The notes beneath the pieces are model-generated. The model was given only the letters and a program-made list of their open reading frames with translations. It searched no databases and had not been told where the DNA came from. This document shows, one piece after another, positions 1-7,977 of a stretch of DNA of 64,000 nucleotides (position 1 is the first letter of the stretch; each line of letters starts with the position of its first letter). A program made the translations under genes and the position numbers. Location of the stretch: positions 620,001-684,000 of the forward strand of contig NZ_CP123961.1 in NCBI RefSeq assembly GCF_036327415.1, given 5' to 3'. The stretch comes from Bartonella grahamii subsp. shimonis (lineage in GTDB: Bacteria; Pseudomonadota; Alphaproteobacteria; Rhizobiales; Rhizobiaceae).

Positions 1-837
1 TCGGGCAATGCTGCGATCTTGCGAGGTGGTTCGGATAGTTTTCATTCTTCACATGCTCTTCATTGTGCGTTGGTACAAGGTTTAGAACGCTCTGGTTTAC
101 CTAAAGATGCTATCCAAATGGTTGGAACGACAGATCGCGCTGCTGTTGGGGAAATGCTCAAAGGATTGGATGGAGCGATTGATGTGATCATACCACGTGG
201 TGGAAAGAGCCTTGTTGCCCGCGTTCAGTCTGATGCACGTGTTCCAATTTTTGCTCATCTGGAGGGACTTTGTCATATTTATATTGATAAATCGGCAGAT
301 TTAGATATGGCACGCAATATTGTTTTAAATGCAAAGTTGCGGCGGACAGGGATATGCGGTGCTGTTGAGACAGTTCTCATTGACAGCCAGGCATTAAAAA
401 AGTTTCTTCCTGTTTTAACTGCTTTACAGGAGAAGGGGTGTGAAATTCGTGCTACAGAAGATATTGTTTTTCTTATGCCAGATGTCAAATTAGCTTCTGA
501 AGAAGATTGGTCGCATGAATATCTTGATGCTATTCTTTCTGTTAAAACGGTTGAGGGTGTTGAGGGAGCCATTTCTCATATCAAGCGTTATTCATCAGGA
601 CATACGGAATCGGTTATTGCTGAGGATTTGGAAGTGGTAAAGAAATTTTTTAATCATTTAGATTCAGCTATTTTGCTGCACAATGCGTCCACACAATTTG
701 CTGATGGAGGTGAATTTGGTTTTGGAATGGAAATTGGTATCGCAACAGGAAAAATGCATGCACGTGGCCCGATAGGTGTTGAACAGCTAACTTCATTTCA
801 ATATCATGTTAAAGGAAATGGTCAGGTTAGAGCTTGA
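1..837 (+). CDS. proA: Gamma-glutamyl phosphate reductase, C-terminal part (5' end outside window)
   Basis: ProA makes glutamate-5-semialdehyde from gamma-glutamyl phosphate with NADPH, the second step of proline synthesis. The reading frame is open from base 1, so the gene begins upstream; 278 residues of the usual ~420 are present. The family signature [10 protein letters not shown] lies near bases 259-288, with the catalytic cysteine codon at 271-273. The C-terminal [19 protein letters not shown] is typical of ProA. The first in-frame start-like codon (TTG at 19) is not a real start, because the coding sequence is already conserved before it (GNAAILRGG). The gene ends at the start of nadD, so the two are probably co-transcribed. 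Confidence 0.95.
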   Translation, partial: SGNAAILRGGSDSFHSSHALHCALVQGLERSGLPKDAIQMVGTTDRAAVGEMLKGLDGAIDVIIPRGGKSLVARVQSDARVPIFAHLEGLCHIYIDKSADLDMARNIVLNAKLRRTGICGAVETVLIDSQALKKFLPVLTALQEKGCEIRATEDIVFLMPDVKLASEEDWSHEYLDAILSVKTVEGVEGAISHIKRYSSGHTESVIAEDLEVVKKFFNHLDSAILLHNASTQFADGGEFGFGMEIGIATGKMHARGPIGVEQLTSFQYHVKGNGQVRA

Positions 838-866
838 AAACGCCATTTTTTCCATGGAAAAATTGT

Positions 867-1460
867 ATGCCACATGTTGAAAGATCCAATGTTGTGGGTC
901 TTTTTGGTGGTTCCTTTAATCCACCGCATGCAGGGCATCTTCTTGTTGCAAAAATTGCCATTCGGCGTTTGGGTCTCAATCAGTTATGGTGGATGGTCAC
1001 TCCAGGGAATCCTTTAAAGGATTGTACACAGTTGCTCTCTTTAGAGGAGAGAATGCAATTAAGTTTTAAACTTATTGACCATCCAAAAATTCGCTTAACA
1101 GGTTTTGAACAGGCTATAGGAAGCAAAGTATCCATAGATACGATTTTTCATATTCTTACTCATCACAGTGGCGTAAATTTTGTATGGATTATGGGTGCAG
1201 ATAGTTTTACGACAATACATCATTGGTATCGATGGCATGATATCGTCTCCATGCTTCCTATTGCGATTATTAATCGTCCTTTAGGCAATCGGTCGGCACT
1301 TTTTTCTCCTATGGCACATATTTATCGCCGTTTTCGTTTGGATGAGAGAGAAAGTAAGCGATTACCTTTTATCAAGCCACCAGTTTGGACTTATTTGCAT
1401 GGACCTTTATCTTTTCAATCTTCAACAAACCTTCGTTTGAAGAAGAATGATTTTTCTTGA
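867..1460 (+). CDS. nadD: Nicotinate-nucleotide adenylyltransferase
   Basis: NadD joins ATP to nicotinate mononucleotide to form deamido-NAD in NAD synthesis. The nucleotidyltransferase signature GGSFNPPHAGH lies right after the N-terminus and contains the HxGH ATP-binding motif. WWMVTPGNPLKD follows, and SFQSSTNLR near the C-terminus matches the ISSTxIR-type motif. ATG at 867 gives a 197-residue protein starting MPHVERSNVVGLFGG. A TTG at 834, overlapping the proA stop by four bases, would add 11 residues and cannot be excluded. The gene sits between proA and rsfS, a common order in Rhizobiales. Confidence 0.93.
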   Translation: MPHVERSNVVGLFGGSFNPPHAGHLLVAKIAIRRLGLNQLWWMVTPGNPLKDCTQLLSLEERMQLSFKLIDHPKIRLTGFEQAIGSKVSIDTIFHILTHHSGVNFVWIMGADSFTTIHHWYRWHDIVSMLPIAIINRPLGNRSALFSPMAHIYRRFRLDERESKRLPFIKPPVWTYLHGPLSFQSSTNLRLKKNDFS

Positions 1461-1571
1461 ACATTTCATAAGATTCTGCTTCTCTTTAGAGAAATTTCTT
1501 TTTTGCATTCCACAACGATAAGAAAGGATATTGATCTGAAAAACGTGGCACACAAACACTCTTACGATATT

Positions 1572-1958
1572 ATGTCCTTAACAGAAAAAAAAGTTTTTTC
1601 TGTTAAGGACAGTCTTGAGGTTATTCTCAAGAGTTTAGAAGATACAAAAGCAGAAGATATTGTTGCTATTGATATTAAAGGGAAGTCATCTTTGGCTGAT
1701 TATATGGTCATAGCTTCAGCAAATTCGCAGCGTCATGTATCTTCAATTGCCGATCATTTATTACATACTTGGAAAGATAGTGGGCAAGGTCTTGCGCGTG
1801 TAGAAGGGCTTGCTGGGGGTGATTGGGTATTGATTGATACAGGTGATGTTATCATTCATCTTTTTCGTCCAGAAATTCGTCTTTTTTATAATTTAGAAAA
1901 GATATGGATGACTCCAGATTTAAACGATACAGCTTCAGTTCTCTTCGGAGATCATTAA
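1572..1958 (+). CDS. rsfS: Ribosomal silencing factor RsfS (Iojap family)
   Basis: RsfS binds ribosomal protein uL14 and blocks subunit joining during starvation. The Iojap core runs from LEVILKSLEDTKAEDIV through DYMVIASANSQRHV and VEGLAGGDWVLIDTGDV to the C-terminal HLFRPEIRLFYNLEKIW block. The chosen start is ATG 1572 (MSLTEKK, 128 residues). In-frame GTG 1545 and TTG 1503 lie upstream, and an AGAAAGGA stretch near 1521 could serve the GTG. A perfect 15-bp hairpin (1576-1608) lies inside the first codons whichever start is used. The stop is one base before rlmH, so the two genes are almost certainly translated from one mRNA. Confidence 0.92.
   Translation: MSLTEKKVFSVKDSLEVILKSLEDTKAEDIVAIDIKGKSSLADYMVIASANSQRHVSSIADHLLHTWKDSGQGLARVEGLAGGDWVLIDTGDVIIHLFRPEIRLFYNLEKIWMTPDLNDTASVLFGDH
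1576..1608 (+). repeat. Perfect 15-bp inverted repeat at the start of rsfS
   Basis: CCTTAACAGAAAAAA (1576-1590) and its exact complement (1594-1608) are separated by three bases. The hairpin begins two bases after ATG 1572. It could act as a translation-limiting structure, or as a terminator-like element because of its internal A and T runs. The pairing is seen directly; the role is inferred. Confidence 0.75.
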
Positions 1959-1959
1959 A

Positions 1960-2442
1960 ATGCAAATTTCTATTTTTGCGGTTGGTCGTATGAAAAGTGG
2001 AGCGGAGCAAAAATTAGTTCAGCATTATTTGGATCGTTTTTCTAAAATTTCTGGAGCTGTAGGCTTTCATTTAAAAAAGTTACAGGAGATACCAGAAAGT
2101 CGTGCTCCAACAGCGTGTCAGCGTATAGAGGAAGAGGGTAGGAGACTTATTGAATTTTTACCTGAAAAATGTCGATTAATTGTGTTGGATGAGCGTGGAG
2201 AAACGATTTCTTCAACTGCTTTTTCTGAAAAATTGGGGTGTTACCGTGATGAAGGCATTCGAGATGTTGTCATTGCTTTAGGAGGACCTGATGGGCATAG
2301 TGAACAAATAAGGAATCGTGCTGACTTTCTTTTATCTTTTGGTTTTATGACGTGGCCACATCAGATTGCACGTATTCTTCTTGCAGAACAACTTTATCGC
2401 GCTGTAACAATTGAAAATAATCATCCATATCATCGTTTTTAA
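1960..2442 (+). CDS. rlmH: 23S rRNA pseudouridine-1915 N3-methyltransferase
   Basis: RlmH is a SPOUT methyltransferase that modifies pseudouridine 1915 in helix 69 of 23S rRNA on assembled 70S ribosomes, using S-adenosylmethionine. The 160-residue length is normal for the family. The knot region is clear: ALGGPDGHSEQIRNRAD, then MTWPHQIARILLAEQLYRA, ending in NNHPYHRF, the conserved C-terminus that reaches the target base. ATG follows the rsfS stop by one base, so coupling is likely. About 95 bases separate it from the next gene. Confidence 0.96.
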   Translation: MQISIFAVGRMKSGAEQKLVQHYLDRFSKISGAVGFHLKKLQEIPESRAPTACQRIEEEGRRLIEFLPEKCRLIVLDERGETISSTAFSEKLGCYRDEGIRDVVIALGGPDGHSEQIRNRADFLLSFGFMTWPHQIARILLAEQLYRAVTIENNHPYHRF

Positions 2443-2538
2443 TATTTTTGTGCAATTTTTAGCACTTATTTATATATTTATTAATATTGTTTTAGCTGAC
2501 ACCATTTAAAGCATCTCTAATATATACAATAATGTGTC

Positions 2539-3813
2539 ATGGTTGGGCAAATGAAAAAGCTTCTTCATAGAAAGATGCGATATTTATATGAGGAATGCGT
2601 GATATTTGTCATCCTGTTCTTGAGTATATTTTTTTGCTTTTCTGTATCGCATGCGGAAGATACAATGAGTAGTACGCAAGCACATAAAGAATTGGGAGAA
2701 ATTCGCCAAAATATTTCACTTTCGCGTGAACGTGTTGCTTTTCTTACGCGTCAAGTTGAGCATTTAAAAAAAGATCAACGTGTTTTGAGTGATGCACTCA
2801 TAAAGGCGGCTAAAGAAGAGCGTATAATAGCAGATGATATTGCTAAAAGGGAAGAAAAACTAAAAAAAATGATAGAAAAGCGGGTACAAGTCTATCAAAG
2901 TTTAAAAAATCGTCGTGCTGAATTTGCGGAAGTTCTTGCAATTTTGGAACGTATGGGATTGAATCCGCCTCCTGCTCTTATGATACAGCCAGAGGACGCG
3001 TTGGCTTCTATACGTAGTTCTGTTTTATTAGGTACTGTTATTCCTCAGATGCAAGATAGAACACGAGATTTAACAGAGAAACTCAAGGAGTTGACCAATT
3101 TAAGTAATTCCATTACTATGGAGTATGCGGCATTAAAGACAAAACTGCAAAATCAAGCAGAACAGCGAAAACGTCTAGAACTTTTATTAGACAAAAAAAA
3201 CAAACTACAAAAAAAATCAGAAAAAGAACTTACAGAACAGCAACAAAAAAATATTGCTCTTTCTAAAAAAGCACAGTCTTTGGAAGAGTTGATTTTAGAG
3301 CTTGACCGTCAGTCAAAACTTAGCTCTGATGTATCAGTACAGGTACGGAAAAGTTTGCAATTGTTAGAACAGTCCAATTTTGAAAGCCGAAAAGGTTCTT
3401 TACTTTTTCCTGTTTCAGGAAAAAGAATACGTCACTCTAACAAAAATTCGCAAATTACGCGCTTTGGTGAAGCGATAGAAACAGAGTCAGGAGCTGTTGT
3501 TATCTCACCTGTGGATGCTTTTGTTGCTTTTGCTGGGCCATTTCGTTCTTACGGACAGTTAATTATTCTTAATGTTGGAAATGGTTATCATATCATTCTG
3601 ACTGGAATGTCGAGAATTAATGTAAAACAGGGGCAGTTTGTTCTTTCAGGTGAGCCTCTGGGTATAATGGAGATGCAATTTATTTCAAACAGTGTTGCAT
3701 TGGATATAGGAAAAACTTCTCCAATGCTTTACATTGAGTTTAGAAAGCAGGGGAAACCTGTAAATCCAACTCCTTGGTGGCAGACTGAAAAAAATAAGAA
3801 GGAGCCAAAATGA
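2539..3813 (+). CDS. Murein hydrolase activator, EnvC family (coiled coil plus LytM-like domain)
   Basis: EnvC-type proteins switch on cell-wall amidases at the division site. The protein has an N-terminal membrane/signal segment (about residues 15-38, ending VSHAED), a long charged coiled coil (about 45-265) and a C-terminal peptidase-M23-like domain (about 290-415). The LytM domain keeps the fold-like pattern GYHIILTGMSRINVKQGQ but lacks the HxxxD and HxH zinc ligands of active endopeptidases, as expected for an activator. ATG 2551 (MKKLLHRK) is an alternative start. The stop overlaps the ctpA start by four bases, so EnvC-like protein and CtpA are made from one operon. Confidence 0.88.
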   Translation: MVGQMKKLLHRKMRYLYEECVIFVILFLSIFFCFSVSHAEDTMSSTQAHKELGEIRQNISLSRERVAFLTRQVEHLKKDQRVLSDALIKAAKEERIIADDIAKREEKLKKMIEKRVQVYQSLKNRRAEFAEVLAILERMGLNPPPALMIQPEDALASIRSSVLLGTVIPQMQDRTRDLTEKLKELTNLSNSITMEYAALKTKLQNQAEQRKRLELLLDKKNKLQKKSEKELTEQQQKNIALSKKAQSLEELILELDRQSKLSSDVSVQVRKSLQLLEQSNFESRKGSLLFPVSGKRIRHSNKNSQITRFGEAIETESGAVVISPVDAFVAFAGPFRSYGQLIILNVGNGYHIILTGMSRINVKQGQFVLSGEPLGIMEMQFISNSVALDIGKTSPMLYIEFRKQGKPVNPTPWWQTEKNKKEPK

Positions 3814-5120
3814 TTCGTAAAGTTATTTTTTTGGTCGCTGGGGTATTTCTCGGCGCCTGTTCAATGATTATGGTGCAGTCTGTTGCTGCGAATAGTGAAG
3901 ATAATGCTTATAAAAAGCTAGCTATATTTGGCGATGTTTTTGAGCGTGTGCGTATGCAATACGTTACAGTTCCAGATGATAAAAAGCTTATTGAAAATGC
4001 TATCAATGGCATGCTCACTTCACTGGATCCTCATTCATCTTATTTGAATGCTGAAGAAGCCAAGGATATGCGGGATTCTACGAAAGGAGAGTTTGGCGGT
4101 CTTGGTATTGAGGTGACTATGGAAAAAAACTTAATTAAAGTTGTTTCACCAATGGATGATACTCCCGCTTCAAAAGCAGGTATTCTAGCAGGAGATTTGA
4201 TTTCAAAAATTGATGATGTAGAAACGAATGGTCAAACATTGAATGAAGCTGTTAATAAGATGCGAGGTGCTCCTGGAACACCAATTACCTTAACAATTAT
4301 TCGTTCTGGCGTTGATAAGCCGTTTGAAGTTAAGATTGTTCGTGATATTATCAAGGTAAAAGCGGTGAAATATCGGGTTGAGGGCGATATTGGGTATGTG
4401 AGAGTTATCCAGTTTTCTGAACAGACATTGGGTAATCTTCTGGCGGCGATTAAAGATATCCAATCTAAAATTCCTGAAGATAAGCTAAAAGGTTACGTCC
4501 TTGATTTGCGGCTTAATCCTGGTGGGCTTTTAGATCAAGCTGTTAATGTTTCGAGTGCTTTTCTCAATAAAGGTGAAATTGTGTCGACCCGTGGACGCAA
4601 AAAGAGTGATGTGACAAGATTTGATGCGAAACCAGGTGATGTCATCAATGGAAAACCGCTCATTGTCCTTATTAATGGTGGTTCGGCAAGTGCTTCTGAA
4701 ATTGTTGCGGGTGCATTACAAGATCATCGTCGTGCAACAATTTTAGGGACGCAGTCTTTTGGTAAGGGATCTGTTCAAACAATTATTCCTTTGGGTGAAA
4801 ATGGAGCTTTACGCTTAACAACAGCACTTTATTACACGCCATCTGGCACTTCTATTCAAGGAACAGGAATCACGCCTGATATTATTGTAGAACAACCACT
4901 CCCTGAAAAATATAAGGGTTATGATGTAAAAGTTGGTGAATCAGCATTAAAAGGACATATCAAAGGAAAACGAGAGAATAATAAAGGATCTGGTTCAGCT
5001 GCTTTTGTTCCGAAAGATCCTAAAGATGATATTCAATTGAATGAGGCTTATAAACTGTTACGAGGTGAAATGGCAAATGCAGCATTTCCACCAGATCCCA
5101 ATAAGGATGTGTTAAAGTGA
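3810..5120 (+). CDS. ctpA: Carboxy-terminal processing protease, S41 family
   Basis: CtpA is a periplasmic serine protease that trims or degrades proteins from their C-termini; in proteobacteria it often controls peptidoglycan hydrolases. An N-terminal signal segment (residues 1-27) is followed by a PDZ domain (about 90-175; GGLGIEVTMEKNLIKVVSP) and the S41 catalytic domain. The Ser-Lys dyad is visible in NGGSASASEIVAGAL and GTQSFGKGSVQT. The length of 436 residues is normal. It overlaps the EnvC-like gene and lies 39 bases before rppH/ialA. The ctpA-ialA-ialB linkage is a known feature of Bartonella. Confidence 0.96.
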   Translation: MIRKVIFLVAGVFLGACSMIMVQSVAANSEDNAYKKLAIFGDVFERVRMQYVTVPDDKKLIENAINGMLTSLDPHSSYLNAEEAKDMRDSTKGEFGGLGIEVTMEKNLIKVVSPMDDTPASKAGILAGDLISKIDDVETNGQTLNEAVNKMRGAPGTPITLTIIRSGVDKPFEVKIVRDIIKVKAVKYRVEGDIGYVRVIQFSEQTLGNLLAAIKDIQSKIPEDKLKGYVLDLRLNPGGLLDQAVNVSSAFLNKGEIVSTRGRKKSDVTRFDAKPGDVINGKPLIVLINGGSASASEIVAGALQDHRRATILGTQSFGKGSVQTIIPLGENGALRLTTALYYTPSGTSIQGTGITPDIIVEQPLPEKYKGYDVKVGESALKGHIKGKRENNKGSGSAAFVPKDPKDDIQLNEAYKLLRGEMANAAFPPDPNKDVLK

Positions 5121-5159
5121 GAAATGATATCTATAGCTTGCGATTTTGAGGAATATTAA

Positions 5160-5681
5160 ATGGGTGCAGGTATTAATTTGAAGATTCTTCCATATCGCAA
5201 ATGTGTTGGGATTGTTGTCTTTAATCATGAGGGTAAAGTTTGGGTTGGACGTCGTTTAATGACGCCTATTCATGCAGATATTGAAATATCTCATCGTTGG
5301 CAGCTTCCTCAAGGAGGGATTGATGAAGATGAAAAACCATTAGATGCAGCATATCGTGAACTTTATGAAGAAACAGGTATTCGATCTGTAAAGTTGATTA
5401 AAGAAGCACAAAATTGGTTCCACTACGATTTTCCACAAGAACTTATTGGGTGCACATTAAGCAATAAATATCGTGGGCAAATACAAAAGTGGTTTGCTTT
5501 CCAGTTTACGGGAAAGCTTTCCGAAATTGCGATTAATCCGCCACCAGATGGCAATAAAGCGGAATTTGATCAATGGAAATGGATTGATCTAGAAACCCTT
5601 CCGTTGATTGCTGTTTCCTTTAAAAAGCATGTTTATATGAAAGTTGTCAGCGAATTTCGAGGTAGCCTTAGATCACTATAA
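5160..5681 (+). CDS. rppH: RNA pyrophosphohydrolase / invasion-associated protein A (Nudix)
   Basis: RppH removes pyrophosphate from 5'-triphosphate mRNA ends and hydrolyses diadenosine polyphosphates. In Bartonella this protein is called IalA and is linked to erythrocyte invasion together with IalB. The full Nudix box is visible at about residues 53-75 (GGIDEDEKPLDAAYRELYEE, followed by TGI). CVGIVVFNHEGKVWVGRR at the N-terminus and the DQWKWIDLETLP block are typical. The length of 173 residues is normal. It stands between ctpA and ialB on the same strand, about 100 bases before ialB. Confidence 0.95.
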   Translation: MGAGINLKILPYRKCVGIVVFNHEGKVWVGRRLMTPIHADIEISHRWQLPQGGIDEDEKPLDAAYRELYEETGIRSVKLIKEAQNWFHYDFPQELIGCTLSNKYRGQIQKWFAFQFTGKLSEIAINPPPDGNKAEFDQWKWIDLETLPLIAVSFKKHVYMKVVSEFRGSLRSL

Positions 5682-5781
5682 AAGCTATATGATTATGAGA
5701 AAGCTTTTTTTATTAAGATGCTTTATATCATTTATAAATAATAAACATGTTTCTCTTTTATGTAAAGAACAGGAATATAAA

Positions 5782-6342
5782 ATGAAAAAGTTATTTAATT
5801 TACTTATAGTTTTTACTCTCTTGAGTATTTCATCTGTTGCTTTTGCAACAAGTGCCAAGCCTCCTGCGTCAAAAGATGCGGCAGCGACGTTGCCAAATGG
5901 AGCTTCTTCTTTGACTGAAACCTACGGTTTGTGGACTATTAACTGTGGTATACAAGAAGGGAAAAGAATTTGTTTTATGCACCGTCAAGAAGTGAATGAG
6001 CAGGGGCGTGTTGTTGTGGCTATGAGCCTTATTCTCAATGCTGAGGGTGTTGTATCTGGTAATTTAACAGTTCCTTTTGGCATTTTGGTTTCTAAGCCTG
6101 TTCGTTTACAAGTTGATGAGGGAAAAGCTATTATCGAAACCGGTATTCGGACTTGTGTACCAGCAGGCTGCATGGTTCCTGTCGTTTTTGACAAAAATCA
6201 CGTAGCAGCTTTACGTTCTGGAAAACAGTTAAAGCTGGCAATGACAATTGCTGCTGCAGGTGAACCAGCTTTGAATGATTTATTTGTTCAGCTCGATGGT
6301 TTTAGCAATGCTCTTAACCGTTTGACCGCTTTGCAGAAATAG
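5782..6342 (+). CDS. ialB: Invasion-associated protein B (IalB)
   Basis: IalB is the second protein of the Bartonella invasion locus and promotes entry into erythrocytes; the exact mechanism is not visible from sequence. The 186-residue protein has a clear Sec signal peptide (MKKLFNLLIVFTLLSISSVAFA, written here only as residues 1-22 with cleavage after AFA) and then a compact secreted domain with YGLWTINCG, ICFMHRQEV and IRTCVPAGCMVPV, whose cysteines probably form disulfides. The open frame extends to 5644, but ATG 5782 has an AGGAAT ribosome site six to ten bases upstream and begins the signal peptide. A strong terminator follows. Confidence 0.94.
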   Translation: MKKLFNLLIVFTLLSISSVAFATSAKPPASKDAAATLPNGASSLTETYGLWTINCGIQEGKRICFMHRQEVNEQGRVVVAMSLILNAEGVVSGNLTVPFGILVSKPVRLQVDEGKAIIETGIRTCVPAGCMVPVVFDKNHVAALRSGKQLKLAMTIAAAGEPALNDLFVQLDGFSNALNRLTALQK

Positions 6343-6357
6343 TTTTAAAACTAAAAG

Positions 6358-6380
6358 CGGCCTTTAAAAGGCCGTTTTTA
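6358..6380 (+). terminator. Intrinsic terminator after ialB
   Basis: A CGGCCTT stem pairs with AAGGCCG (6358-6374, loop of three) and is followed directly by a run of five T. It lies 16 bases after the ialB stop and closes the ialAB transcript. Confidence 0.9.
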
Positions 6381-6686
6381 ATTTGTTCGGTATTATTAAT
6401 AATTAAAATGATGAGATCTAAGATTAATCCTATAAGGAATATTCAGAGTTTTGTTTAATCTCTCAGATTCTTTACTGTTTCTTCTATTCTCACGTACTAT
6501 TTTTAATTTTTATATTTGTTTTTTAGCAGCATCGTCATTAGATAGAGAAATGAAGAATTCAAATGTCTGGTTTTTATTCAAGAAAAAAGAGTATTGGGAA
6601 TATAAAGCCATTTTTTGATACATAGACCTGCTTTAATGAAGGTTTTCTATACGCTCTTCTGTTTCTTTGATTGAAAGGGATGACGC
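6381..6686. other. Non-coding spacer between ialB and the YggT gene
   Basis: About 300 bases of very AT-rich sequence between the ialB terminator and the next gene. No convincing reading frame, RNA gene or repeat was seen. GAAAGGGATG just before 6687 provides the ribosome site of the YggT gene, and a promoter for that gene presumably lies here. Confidence 0.5.
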
Positions 6687-6980
6687 ATGATTTATGCATT
6701 GCTTCGAACGATTGATTTGATTTTTGATATTTATATTGATATTTTAATCGCTAGTGTCATTTTTTCTTGGCTTTATGTCTTTAATATCATAAATTCGCGC
6801 AATCGCTTTGTTGTTTTGATAGGAAGCTTTCTGTATCGTCTTACAAATCCCGTTCTAAGCCGTATCCGGCAAATTTTACCAAATTTTGGAACAATTGATA
6901 TTTCACCTATTGTGGTGTTCATTATTATTTATTTTATTCGTACTTTTATGTGGCACGCTTACGAAAACATGTACTTATAA
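6687..6980 (+). CDS. YggT family membrane protein
   Basis: A 97-residue integral membrane protein with two hydrophobic segments (about residues 7-30 and 72-92) and the conserved [18 protein letters not shown] loop of the YggT family. YggT proteins are linked to cell division, membrane organisation or osmotic resistance in various bacteria, but the molecular role is unsettled. GAAAGGGATGACGC before the ATG gives a good ribosome site. The next gene is of the DUF167/YggU family, which often accompanies YggT, so this two-gene order supports the call. Confidence 0.9.
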   Translation: MIYALLRTIDLIFDIYIDILIASVIFSWLYVFNIINSRNRFVVLIGSFLYRLTNPVLSRIRQILPNFGTIDISPIVVFIIIYFIRTFMWHAYENMYL

Positions 6981-7001
6981 AATATTATTTGAGGCAAATA
7001 C

Positions 7002-7316
7002 ATGTTTTATCAAGTTGATAAAAATAGCTTGGTTTTGTTTGTATATCTCATTCCCAAATCATCTGTTGACAAAATAATAGGAGTTGAATGTAGGGATGGT
7101 GAAAAACAATATCTGGTTATACGCCTTCGTGCTGTTCCTGAAGATGGAAAAGCGAATAAAGCTCTCATTAAATTTCTTGCGAAGCAGTGGAGAATACCAT
7201 CTTCTTCTATTTCTCTGAAAAGCGGCGCAATATCTCGCTACAAACAACTTTTCTTTTCAACACATTTAGAAGAGCTAAAGCAGTTATGGCAATCCTTTAG
7301 AGATCGCATTTCGTAG
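7002..7316 (+). CDS. DUF167 (YggU) family protein
   Basis: A small protein of 104 residues with the DUF167 pattern: an N-terminal strand region (SLVLFVYLIPKSSVDKIIG), then YLVIRLRAVPEDGKANKAL, where the P-x-DGKAN motif is the family hallmark, and SSISLKSGAISRYKQLFF. The function is unknown; solved relatives are small monomeric alpha/beta proteins. It lies 21 bases after the YggT gene and ends just before a terminator shared with the convergent ppa gene. Confidence 0.9.
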   Translation: MFYQVDKNSLVLFVYLIPKSSVDKIIGVECRDGEKQYLVIRLRAVPEDGKANKALIKFLAKQWRIPSSSISLKSGAISRYKQLFFSTHLEELKQLWQSFRDRIS

Positions 7317-7326
7317 AAAAATAAAT

Positions 7327-7360
7327 AATAAAGCCTATTAAAAAACAGGCTTTATTTATT
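7327..7360. terminator. Bidirectional intrinsic terminator between DUF167 gene and ppa
   Basis: AATAAAGCCT (7327-7336) pairs perfectly with AGGCTTTATT (7347-7356) around a ten-base loop. A and T runs flank both sides, so it can stop transcription of the plus-strand DUF167 gene and of minus-strand ppa. Confidence 0.88.
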
Positions 7361-7367
7361 AAAATCG

Positions 7368-7898
7368 TTATATTTCTTTATTGCGCTCAACAGCTTGCCT
7401 AATTAATTCATAAGCAAAGTTTTTATCACGCCATCCTTCAATTTTAGCCCATTTCCCAGGTTCCAGATCTTTGTAATGCTTGAAGAAATGTTCAATTTGT
7501 TTGAGCGTAATCTCGGGCAAGTCTGTATAGTTATGAATATTGATATAGCGTTTTGTTAATTTTAGAGTGGGAATGGCAATAATTTTTTCATCTTTACCAC
7601 CATCATCTTCCATCATCAGAGCCCCGATGGGGTGAACATTGATAACACAACCAGGCAAAAGTGGACGGGTATTACAGATAAGGACATCAATAGGGTCACC
7701 ATCATCTGAAAGCGTATGAGGGATAAAACCGTAATTTCCAGGATAAACCATTGATGTATGAAGAAAACGGTCAACAAATAATGCGCCCGACTTTTTATCC
7801 ATCTCATATTTTATTGGTTGACCACCAAGGGAGACTTCCACAATAACATTAATATCTTCTGGTGGATTTTTACCTACGGGTATTTCCTTAACATTCAT
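7368..7898 (-). CDS. ppa: Inorganic pyrophosphatase (family I)
   Basis: Ppa hydrolyses pyrophosphate released by biosynthesis to phosphate in the cytosol, using Mg2+. The 176-residue length is typical of bacterial family I enzymes. The metal-binding signature [10 protein letters not shown] follows [13 protein letters not shown], and [15 protein letters not shown] carries the conserved lysine and glutamate of the active site. The start is set by GTCTCTATG with AAAGGATG upstream (reverse complement of 7898-7911). It is transcribed as a single gene, convergent with the DUF167 gene. Confidence 0.97.
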   Translation of the reverse strand: MNVKEIPVGKNPPEDINVIVEVSLGGQPIKYEMDKKSGALFVDRFLHTSMVYPGNYGFIPHTLSDDGDPIDVLICNTRPLLPGCVINVHPIGALMMEDDGGKDEKIIAIPTLKLTKRYINIHNYTDLPEITLKQIEHFFKHYKDLEPGKWAKIEGWRDKNFAYELIRQAVERNKEI

Positions 7899-7977
7899 AG
7901 AGACATCCTTTCTGGGATAGAGTGAGGCTCAATACAATTAAATATTTTATAAATATTTTACCAAAGAGATTATGAAA

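Noticed and set aside
5644..5781. N-terminal extension of ialB overlapping rppH
   Set aside because: The signal peptide begins at ATG 5782 with a good ribosome site; the extension has no signal-peptide logic and overlaps rppH coding sequence.
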